From Lingula anatina (Eukaryota > Brachiopoda > Lingulata > Lingulida > Lingulidae), in the NCBI RefSeq assembly GCF_001039355.2, contig NW_019773669.1, positions 8,628 to 53,939 on the forward strand: a DNA stretch of 45,312 nt. The letters are read 5' to 3'. The translations under genes were made by a program, and so were the position numbers. This document shows, piece after piece, positions 23,745-35,700 of this stretch. The notes below the pieces were generated by a model that worked only from the letters and a program-made list of their open reading frames with translations, had not been told where the DNA came from and did not search any database. Position 1 is the stretch's first letter, and every line of letters begins with the position of its first letter.

Positions 23745-26657
23745 CATGTTAGATGCAAAATATGTTTAATGTTTGTGATCAAAATACACATTTAAGGAGC
23801 AGATTCTGAGAGTTGGAGAAGAATTTAATCCCATTATGAAGCGGGATCTCAAATTAAGTGAGTAACAAGGTTTAATTATTCTTTTATATACAGACACTGC
23901 ATGTGACTTTATGTATTTTGATCATTGTGTCTGTCCATATTGTTGCTGTCACCATTTCTGTTCAAATCATCGGTCCCCATTTCTTCCAAACATTTTATTC
24001 CATTATATATATATATATATATATATCATGGAGAATAAAGTTGATACAGTATGGAAAAGTGCTCTACCGGTGGTGACGGACCATGGGGAGCTTGTATATT
24101 AAGACAAGGAACCAAACATATTAGTCTGTTCTTAATTTAAAAAGTCCCTAGTAGGGCCTACAGCTGTTATATATAATCTCAACTTTTTATCTCATTTGGT
24201 GCATTGACCTAGGCATGACACTTGGTGAAATGCACCCTTGTCAAAATTTTTGAAAATTAAATGCTAAATATCTCCCAAACTGAAGGAATTATGGGAAAAG
24301 TTACTATAGACTGAAACTTCAAAGTCATATGTGGAGATTTTGCTATGCTCTTGAATTTGACCTTGGATCTTTATTTCAAGGTCAAATGAACCAAAATTTT
24401 CTAAAAATGGGAATTTTCTGCCAGAAAATATTTCATTATGCCTATTTTCAGAAACTTCACAAACCTAAGCTATCATATTATAGTGAGGGGGTACTACCGT
24501 AATAGGGAGTCCTTTGATCTTTGGAAGTATGAGTTCAACCAGTGCATTTTCACAGAAGAATCAGTCTGTGGCTTTGTTTGATAAAGAAGCAGGTTGCTTT
24601 TGAAAATCAGCACGGTGATTTACATTTCAGGTTTATTCTGTTTTTTCTTTTTTTTTTGTACAATTTTGGTGAAGTTTGGCCCATAACTTTCAATTTTGAA
24701 CTTTTAACTTTGAACTTGAATTGTAAGTCATTTACTGGCAATCTGTGGCCTTAAAATTGACCTTTGACCTACTTTTTATCATGAACTGCACTTTGCAAGT
24801 TTTCTATCTTTTATATTTCGAAAAACTGGCAGAGATATACACCCATAGTTACTATTGAAATTAAATAGGAAATCATTTACTGGCAACCTTACTGTGACCT
24901 TGAAATTGACCTTTGGTCTACTTTTCATGACAAACTATACTTTGCAAGTTTTCTGGCCTTTATAGCTCTAAAACTGTGGAGATACGCCCATAGTTACTAT
25001 TGAACTTGAATAGGAGGTCATACTGGAAATCTAACTGTGACCTTGATTTTGATCTTTGACCTACTTTTAACCATGAACTGAACTTAACAAATTTTTTGGC
25101 CCCTACATCGCCAAAACTGGTAGAGGTATGCTCCTAGTTACTATTGGACTTGAATAGGAAGTCACATATTGGCAATCTTACTGTTACCTTGAAATTGACC
25201 TTTGACTCGAACACTGATAACACATTTCAAGGAAAAACAATTGGCCTGTTGTCTTGAAAATGACAGGAGTGATTAATGTTACGAAAATACAGGTCTATTT
25301 GAAAATCAGCTTGATTGGGCAATTTTTGCAGTTATGCTGTTTTTTTCACTTCTTTTTGCATATTTTGAAAACTCTTGTTTATTGCATTTTATAGAGCCTG
25401 TCAAGCACAATACTGGTAATGGTGTCCCTCTTTTTGGCTTTCTGTATGAATGTGCTTATTTCAGCTGGTGGTACAATTTCCGGAGGTGGTATCGCCTCTC
25501 TGATCCTCTAGTGTTCCTCTAGATTACTCATCACTCAGCTGTTTGTTTGAAGATGGTGTTAATGACAAAGTGTACAATTTTTTGACAGTGTGCATTGGAG
25601 CAACTACATACCAGGAAATCAGTTGACTTGTAAGAAAACTGTTGGTCAAGATTTGGTTACTTAGCAAAAAAGTAGTTGCAAAATGCCCTGAACATGTTCT
25701 TTATTTTCATGTTTCCTTTAGTGCATGGTTTAAAATTTGCAGTGATTATGCTGTTAGACATTGTTTTATTGCACCAGAATTGATAAAATAACCTATTTAG
25801 GCATCATTATTTCTGCTTTATGTTTGTACATTTGACAGCTTTGCTACCTTGTTATTATATCAAGAGTGGCATGTCTCCCCCTATTGGAATATTTAGTCAT
25901 ATTTTTAGTGCAATTTGAAGTGCAAAAATGTTTTAAGCTTTGCAGTTTACAACCATGGTCAATCTTTCAGAATCCATGTATATGTTTTGCAATACTTTTC
26001 CTATAGATGTTATGAATATTGAAGATGAACCATTCAAGGAGGATGTAATCACTGTGCATCAGATACCTATATACAGTCAACTAGCAGCTGCACAGGACAC
26101 AGAGCAAACTGGGGAGCCAGGTAGAATTGTTTGTTTTACTTATTTTAAGATTGGCTAAAACATAGATTGACGTTGATGTTGATTTAGTCTTAATCATATG
26201 GGACTGGCTTGCACCAATTAAATGGGGCACAGATTTGTTTGGAAATGACAGTTATATATATCTAGTTTTCATGCAATATGTATAAAAATATTTTAAGAAA
26301 AAAAAAAACAATGAAAAGTGATATGTTTATTGGTGTTTTGATTTTGTAGCCATCTTTTAGATGTTTCAGTACCCTACAATGTTGCATGCAACTTCACTGA
26401 TGGGATGTAAATCGGCAAAATATTTGAAATTAGTGGTTTGCTCTAAATAATGTCTGAAGAGTGAAATAATTCCATTGTTTTTAGCCCTTTTAGAAAAAAT
26501 GTTCTTTCAGTGATAGTTGGCAGTTGGAAATATTGGTATCAGCCAAGATCAAGGAGGTTACATGTGGAAGTGTGTATATATCTATTGGAATTGAGGCCAT
26601 CTTGGATATTTTCCCCAAGGTTGCCAAAATTTACTTTAGGGTCCCATGGGAGCCCGA

Positions 26658-26728
<71 letters not shown>

Positions 26729-29700
26729 AAAAGTTTCTGGGTTTACCTGCATTAAATGTAAATCGATATCTTTGGATTTTTGTAGACCCTGAAAGGCTGA
26801 AAGTAGGTGACAAAAAACAGGACATGTCAGTTGCCTATGTGTGTAAGGTAAGGACATGCTGCTTGATGTCTTTAACGTATGACTATGATTATGAGCTTTC
26901 AGTACTTTTTATATACAGACACAGAGTGTACACATGTCATTTCTAGAGATACTAATTTTTTTACTATAATTATTATTATTTAAAATTAACAGAAAACATT
27001 GGTGTGAACAATCTTTTCCTTCTAGTTTCACCCAGAACCAAGAAGAATTGATGTCAATAAGGTGGCTGCTTTGGATATCCCATTACAGTAAGAGTACACT
27101 TGATTAGAAACATTGCAGACTAACTAGTCTATGTCAAATATGGCCAACCCGTTTGTATAGTTCCCTACAAGTAATCTAATCAGACAGTATCTATTAGCGG
27201 ATTAGATGGCAAGCTTTTAAGTTGGTTGCCAGCACACGAACGATATGTGGGGCCTCGGATTTGAAACATGACAGCTTTTGTGTTTTTAATCTCCAAATAC
27301 TTTAAAAAATCTATAAAGCTAATAAATAGGCCGTCGATAAGAACCTTTTATATCGTATCTTTTATATTAATTATTATTGAAGATCACAATAATAAACGAG
27401 TCGCATTTCAATGTACTCCATGCTATGGTCTTTATTTAAAAATAGCAATTTTTACGAGATTACATATTGCATCGTATTGTTTGATTCCATTGCCTCGCTT
27501 TCAAAAATTAGAACAGGCGCTCCAAAACCGGGAGACGAAGTAAAAAAAATATATTGGCCAAGTTCGCCCTTGCACAAGAATGTCCTCGCAGCATTATCTG
27601 CAATTAACCTTCCTACGATTTTGAATGTATTTTGCAATATCATTTTCAATCTGGCCCATGAAGAATTTTATTAATCAAGAGTGGGGGAGGGGTGAAAAAT
27701 CCCCATTGGGGCCACATATAACACTATAAATACAATGGGAATCCCCTGAAAATGAAGGTAAAATAAATGTTATTCTAAGGAATTCCGACGGATTTACTTT
27801 TTACAACATAAAATCAATAGAACATTTCTAATATAAATTTTCAGAAAGATACCAGAGAGCAAATGAAATAAAAACAAACAGACGGTAAACACCGGCAGGC
27901 TTTGTCAATTTCACCAACTTGTTTATTTCAAACAGCGCACTTTTCGCGGATGCATAGTTGTTTGAAGCCTGTGCTTTGGTTGCCATATTTGGACGGTGGA
28001 CTAGTTAGTTTGCTGTTCTAGCCTTTGCTGAAGCATTGTGTAATATTACATCAAAATTGACAAAAAAAAAATTTTTTTGCCCTGCCACAATAAGCCAGGT
28101 CTCATGAACGATTATTGCCGTTTCCGAGCACGAGCCTCAGATTCCCTAGCGCAAACGCCAATATTAACGAGCCCCACTTCAGATTAACAAGCACAACGTA
28201 AAGTTACCAAGCACAAACTTAGCGTTTCAAAGCACTATTAATTTGTCCAGCTTCTGTCGGGGCCCCCGACTGCTTACATACGGGTTCTTTTTATCAACTC
28301 GGGACTATATATATATATGTGCCCATTTTCAGAAACTACTCAGACCCATGGACATAATGAGAGAAGGACGTGAAACGCGGCATCTTCCTTTGAAGCTATG
28401 TGCGTTCGATTAAACATTCGGTCAGGCTGTTTTGATAGCTCCATGGGAGCCTGAACAACTTATTATCAAGGTAGTGCGCGCTGTGCCTCATTGAAATTCT
28501 TTTGTTCTGTTGCATGGATAACGCAATTTCTCGCAGTCCCTCGTGGTTGCTATGATACAGCATTGCCTCCATCTTGTAGTTGTTAGCACATAGACTTGCG
28601 TCAACAAGTGGAAATTTGTTTCAGGTTTTCAGTCTCTTTTTCTTGTTACCTAATTAAAATGGGCTCTGGCCTTTGTCTATACTTGTTATCATTTCCAAGA
28701 TTGTATTGATATATGTTGAACTGATATATAACTGGTTTAAAAGCATGTTGACTAATAAAGCTAGGTAGGTGCTATCCAAATGCATCTGATAACAAGGTAA
28801 TGCAATGTAGCAAGCCAATTACAGAGGTGAGACTTAAATCACAAATGTGATCAAGATCCACTTTTATGACCATTACCCAAGTAAATATAATCATGAAGTT
28901 TGCATGTGTACATGTCCACATTTATACTTGAATTAAAAGACCAATGAGAGTGTTTGTCAATCGTCTCTATGCTGTTTAGGGACTCCAATTTAAAGATGAA
29001 AAACTATTAATTATCACTCTCAAACTGGAGCAAACCGTAGCTGGTAATGTGTAAATATATATATACTTCAGAGCAGTGTTAATGTCAACTTTGATAAAAG
29101 AATATTAAAAGGCCCACAAGTGCGTTTTTGTGCGTAACAAATACGTGTGTGGTGCCATATTGCAATGAGAGCCCATATTGAAAGTTAAAAAGATAATAAT
29201 TATCATTCTCACACTGGAGCAGACTGTAGCCGGTAATGTTTAAATATATATATACTTTAGAACAGTGTTAATGTCAACTTTGATAAAAGAATATTAAAAG
29301 ACCCACGGGTGCGTTTTTTTGTGGGTCACGAATGCATGGGTGGTGCCCTATTGCAACGAGAGCCCATATTGAATGTTAGAAATATTAATTATCATTACAT
29401 AATTCGGGCTCACTTAAGCAAGTAACATAAACTTATTCATTTAAATTAGTACACAGCAGTGTAAATGCCACCTTTATCTAAACCGTATGTAAAAAATACC
29501 AGACCTAAAATGATGTCAGCGAGTTGAATAAATCGGAGAGGAATTGCTTCATTTTAATTCAAGACACGATTGAAGGTTTCATTATTGCCGCGACTCAGGC
29601 TAATTTCTCACATAGAGAGAAAAGTGACACTAAAAATATTTTCCAATCGGATCATAGCTGAAAACAAGTATACTACACTACAATTGTACAATTTTGAATG

Positions 29701-32700
29701 CTCATTTTACGGCAACAAACAAGATTGCCTTTACCACATAGGGCATTTTGAATTCCTCCATGAATAAACATATAAAAATTCTCACATAGCTTCCAAATTG
29801 ACAGAACAAATTGTACTTATACTTAATCTCTATAATTTTATTGTCTCATCCACCCGAAAGATTGACTTACATTATCGCGAACTACCTGCCCAAATGACAC
29901 AAAAAGTAATCGACTACTGCAATATGTATGGGAGGTTGCGTGATCCGAACGCACATGGTTTCACGAAGAGCTCGCGCTAAGCCGATTATCCTTTGATCTT
30001 ACTCCGCGTTTCACGTCCTTCTCTCTTTATGTCCATGTCAGACCTAGCCTATAATATTATGGGCAGGTGTAAAACTTTGGGTCATCTTTTATCTTCATGA
30101 GTTTGGGGTTAATCGGTGCATTACAGGAGACCAAAGAAGTCATTAGATGCCAAAACTGAAAACTCTCTCCAGTTCTGGAACCCTGAATGTTAGAGACCTC
30201 GTTTATTCCACTTTCTAGAGCTTATCATTCTTTTGTTTTCCATATGGTTTATGAGTTGTGCTATATCAAAAAGTACAATGTCATAGCAGGGTTGGAAACT
30301 CCTCCTAGGATTCAACCAGACAGCAGGACAGGTTACACTTGAAAGTTACCTGTCCTACCATAAACCAGCCTGTCCTCATTAAATCGACAGAACTATGATA
30401 ATACAGTGCATGTATGACTATATTTAATAATTCAAGACATTTTTGAAAGTTGTTTTCTTTCAAAATTCATAAATAAAAGTCATAATACTAGTGCTGTCTT
30501 GATACCAAAAATCAATTTTATTTTTATATTCAGTTATGGTTGTTCCCCCACCCATACATCATGGATTGCAAAAATAAATAAATAAATAAATAAAATATAA
30601 AAAATAAATAAATAAATATGATGCACCTTACCAAACATCTATTAATTAAAATTATAGCAAACCATTTGACAGAAACAAAATGCACAATAGTCAATACACT
30701 CAGTACTGAAGAACAAGTATTTTAATTTAACTGAGGTATCTACATCACTGCAAATTTTCATGAAAGGAGCATTAAAATTCAAAACTGAACCGTCAAATCA
30801 TTGGCATGGTAAGCAGTAGCTGCTTGCAAGTAAAACAATATCAGTTTGGTGAATAAAATTGATGAATGTCAATTAACTCGTCAAAATGTTAATTGAAAAA
30901 AACTGCATTTACTCATGAGATTTTTGCTAAATAATTTCCTTTAATCATCTCCACCAGATTCACTGTATTCATTATCATCCCTCTCTTCCATGTCTGAAAA
31001 ATCTGACTCGTAGTCTGAGTCAACAGATTTTGTTGGCTGCTCACTTGACACCTGAACACTGGTGCCCTCCATTTCACCCTGTTCCACATCAACAATTATC
31101 TCCTCAAATTGGTCAACAGCAGATTTGGGCTTGCTTCTTTCCATGAAAGTTGGCCTTCTTCTTGCCCCAGTGCACCACTGAGTTATTGCTGGTTTGGGGT
31201 CAAATTCTGGAATTGTGCTTGAATGTAGCTGGATTGACATTAGCAGAGTCATAGATGATGCTTTCAACTTGTTTCTCCATTGATTCTTGATCATCTTCAT
31301 CTGGGAAAACCCACGTTCACACTCTGCTGTACCAGCAGGCAGTGAAAGAACTAAATCAACTAAACCTAATACATTTGAGCACCGCTCTCCATACAGCTCA
31401 TTGATTGTGGCCCACGACATGACATGCACCTTGTGACTGAAAAGTGAAATCATGGATTTAACTAAAATAACATGTACAATTAATATATACAATTAATTCC
31501 AACTTAGTGCTTCTCAAATTCTATATTCTTTCATTTGCAATACAACATGAACTCTTAGCAAAACTGATACTGCTGTACATGTAAGAGTGCACTCTTAATA
31601 ATATATAGCTGTGTTAACCTTAAATATGCAACCTACTTTTTATACAGTAAATTCTTTAACACTATCCATTCTGGCTCAATACCATCTACATGAATGCCTG
31701 CACCAGCCAACCTTTCTCTGAAATGTTCCATCAACACAATCACCTGCTCAATGCCAAAATCTGGAAAAAAGAATGTAGTCAATTTAGTGAGTAGGCCTAC
31801 TTTCAGTTTGAATGATTCAGTTTGGATTTCCTTTCAGTTTGGTACATCATTTTACTTATATTACATTTAAATGTAGTGTTTAAACACTTTCGTATACTTC
31901 AGAAATGTTTAATGCATATAAAGTATAAGTGACCACAGCAAACAAGGCTATTTGAACCACAGACCAAGACAAAGCTACAGGATGCATTACTCAATTTTGC
32001 AATGAAATTGTTATCATTAATACCATCATCTTCATCAATACTTGTAGGCCAAGATTTGAGGTCAGCAATTCTTGTTGCACTCAACAACCCTTTCTCCACA
32101 TCCTGAAATCTGTGTTCTAAACTATCAACCAAAGCACCCAGCACCCTTTTCATCTGTGCATCACAGCTGCCATCTCCACACAGAAGCTCTCCTTGGAAAG
32201 AGTCTCCACCCTCACTTACCCTTCTAAGTGCAGGCCCAGGCCTACAAATGTACAAGTTGCTTTGTAATAAAAAAATAAAAACATATGCTGCTAGCAAAGG
32301 GATTCAAGCAAGTGAAACTGTTAATATAATCTATAGCTAAGGTTATTCAAGCTACTAAAAATTTAGGAGCAACTATAGACTACCAGCAAGTGATGAGCAT
32401 TGAAGAAGCAAACTATGTCAACAATCACCTACTCTAAGCACACAGACATTTTACCTATTTCCTAATTTCTTGATGTTAGCAATTGTGCACTCCAGCTCCT
32501 GGTGAACTTCAAACAAACATGTTGCTCTTTTCTGTAGGCACATGGAGAGATTGGTCAAAACAGCCACAACATCAGTCAGGAAATGGGCAAATATTATCAC
32601 ATCTTTAGATCTCAAGAGTTTCACTAGATGCTTGGCTTTGGACTGAGTAGCAGATTGTCCACTACTTCTCAAAGCTGCCTGCAAGAAGTATGAGAAAAAA

Positions 32701-35700
32701 TCATAAAATTTCAACAAATGTGAAAAATAAGCATACGTTTGGATTTCCTTCATCATAAGGCATTTTAACTGGTACTATACAAAAATATTTTTTCAATATT
32801 CAAAAAATATATATATTTCTTCAATAAATTTACTGCATATTTTACCTGGCTTAAATGGGTTACAAATGCTTGGTATCCCTTCCAGAGAATATTCAGGGCA
32901 GTTTGCACATGCCCTAGCCAGCGTGTACCGCCCACCCTTGTTGGGAGAGCTTGAGAGATCTGCAAGTCTACAAAATTGCTCTTCAATTGTTTCCTTTGAA
33001 GAGCACTTTTGTGGTAAAATTTAAACAAACCATCTAATAGATCATTTACTTTGGTGAACATTGGGGCTACCTGAAAAACAACAACAAAAAATCACTTACA
33101 CCAAAGCAAAACTAAAGTAAAGAATAATCAGTAAATAAACTGTACTGGTATTATGGAACTGGTAGTTTCATGTGACAAAATTGATATATCTAATTTCTGT
33201 CCAATTTTGCTTTGTTTCAATTGCCTGATAATGAACAGGATGGAATAACCAACTTAGATCTACTATTTGTTGCACAAAAGTATTGACATGTAATATTCTT
33301 GTATGATAATACTTGAGTACGGATATTCTTACCTTGAGAGCCGCTTTATATCCCAATTCCACCCTATGAGAAAAGCACTGCACCATCACTGTTGATTCAT
33401 TCACATTTCTTCGAAAATGTGAAATGACACCGTTTAAGTGTCCTGTATTTACTGCTGCTCCATCTCCAGCAAAGGCCACAATCCTTTCTAAAACATCCAC
33501 ACGACTGAACTTCAAAGCATTCAAAATTGCGTTATAAATACCAATTGCATTGGCACTCTCGCACTCCACTAGTCCAAGAAAATAGCAGTAAGTGATGCCT
33601 TTAATTGTAAAGTGCACGTAAACAATCTCATTCTCTATGACAGAGATGTCAGTGGAACCATCTGACATGACGGTAACAAATTTGGCTTCTTCCAATTTTT
33701 CTTCAATTTGCGCCGCTCCACTTCCGCAATAGCGACCATAAATTCTTTGCAACTTTTGTTGTTGAGATATGTGTTCCCCAAATCCAGTCCTTTTTTCATG
33801 TCTAATTGACATTGCCAGACAAAATCGCTTATTGGTCTTGATTTTTTTGCAATGGCGTGTGCTGATCTAAAAAGTTTGTCTAGTTTGTCCACCACTGCTC
33901 TGTTCAGGCTTAGGAGGGTTTTTTCAGCCGTTGACTCTCCAGCTTTTTTGGTAATAAACGATTCGGCGAATCTGTGTCCTTCGGATTGTTCGTGAATTTT
34001 TAAAATTTAAGGCATCATGCCTTAAATTTTTGCATCCATTAACAAAGGGTCCATTTTTGTATCTGTTAAATTTCCCCGGAATGTTCGATTTTGAAGAAAG
34101 CGGGCCGTAAACGGAACGACACGTGTTGCAATATAAAATTTGTCGGTTCTCGTCACATATCAACCACTTGAACTCTGCCCTCCAATTTGGAACTATTGTC
34201 CGTTGCCTTTTGTTCTGGTCATAGTCTTTACGAACCTCCGTCGCTGGTCGCTTTTCATGATTTTTTTCAGGAAGGCCAAGAAATTTTCGTAGCATGTGGG
34301 TGTTTCTAAAGACGTAGAAGTTAAAATGTACACCACATTAGCTAGCCACATTGTCTTCTTTATCATATTACCGATGTTACCTTGCATTTGATTGGCTTAT
34401 TGCAGCGAATCTTCCCACGAAGATTAGTCAATTTTTATAGGTGTGTAATTGAAAGCATTCTAGCGTACGGAATTATAATATGGTATAGCGGAACAGCTGG
34501 GGAGGAAAGGAAGAAATTAGCAAACGTTGTAAAAACTGCAAGACGGATTATCGGGCAAGATCTCCCCAAGCTGGATGATATTTTTAAGGACAGGATGGAG
34601 AAAAGAATTGTCAACACCATGAAAGACGCTTTCCATCCTGCATCCTCTCTTTTTACTTTTTTACCAAGCAACAGTAGACTTTTAACTTTTAAAGGCAGTA
34701 AACGCTTCTTAAACAGCTTTTATCCAAGTGCAGTGACGCATTTTAATTTGATCTCAAAGCTAAATTCTTAATTTATTTATTTATTGTATTATTTTATTAT
34801 TTTACTCTGTATATTGCTCCAATGGAAAATGATTTCCGATTTTTATAATTGGCTAAATAAACTCTTATCTTACGACAAAAGTCGGAAGTAGTCATTTAAT
34901 GACGTATAACTGACCTATTTTCCCATATTTGGAATGTTCACGTGAAATTTCCCGCTGTAAAAGTCGGAGGTGATGTAATGACGTATCTCTGACCTATTTT
35001 CCCATATATTTGGAATGATCATGTGATTTATATTGAAAGCACTTATGTATAGTGAAAATCAAAATCAAGAAAGATGCGGTGTTTCACGCTCAGATCTATT
35101 GACGACTTCAAAGTGCGGCCCGACCACAGGACGGTCTCCAAATTATTTTTACCCGTCCTTCATGAAATTAGACCGACAAGGACGTTGGGACGGGCAGTTA
35201 TTTCCAACTCTGGTCATAGTATTCACTGGTGAAAATACAATGTTGAATACTCCATAATAAGCAGAGATACGCTCATAGTTACCATAATAATTGAACTTAA
35301 ATAGGATGTCACATACTGGCAATATAACTGTGACCTTGAAATTGACCTTTGACCAAGTCACCGTTACTGCAAGGACCTTTGTCCCCATCTCTTGGATTAG
35401 GGTCACATATAATCTCAACTTGAACCCCCTGTTTTTTTTTTTTGTCTCAGTAGGTACCTTGGCCTAGGCATGATGCTCCTTGAAATGCACCTTTGTCAAA
35501 ATTTTTGGAAATTCAATGCTAAATATCTCCCAAACTAAGGGAATTATGTGAAAACTTACTATAGAAGTCTGACTGAAACTCGTATTTGTTGATTCCAAAT
35601 ATGCCCTTGGATTACACATTTCAAGGAAAACAAATAGGCCTGATGTCCAGAAAATTACAGGAATCAGGTCAATTAGAAAATCCGCATGATCGGACCATTT

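Larger units (their letters stand above)
30287..35212 (-). mobile_element. hAT transposon nested in a dispersed repeat
   Basis: 4926 bp. The left end is CAGGGTTGGAAAC and the complement of the right end is CAGAGTTGGAAAT, the CAGNG type of hAT tip. GTCATAG flanks both sides (30280-30286 and 35213-35219), 7 of the 8 bases expected for hAT. The flanks join as CTATATCAAAAAGTACAATGT|CATAGTATTCACTGG, and an uninterrupted sister copy at 36481-36530 shows the pre-insertion arrangement. It holds a minus-strand ZNF862-like transposase (30941-34295), a LINE fragment near the transposase 5' side, and subterminal direct repeats. Confidence 0.88.

Noticed and set aside
26510-26946. 140-codon plus-strand frame and opposing minus frames
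   Set aside because: Created by CT and TA microsatellites; only 26786-26847 within it is real (ELAC2 exon 7).
27268-27674. 91- and 87-codon frames, and a 65-codon minus frame
   Set aside because: They lie inside the putative foldback element and match no family I know; strands conflict.
34382-34771. 129-codon frame as an independent host gene
   Set aside because: The sequence is the C-terminal end of a LINE ORF2 without catalytic motifs.
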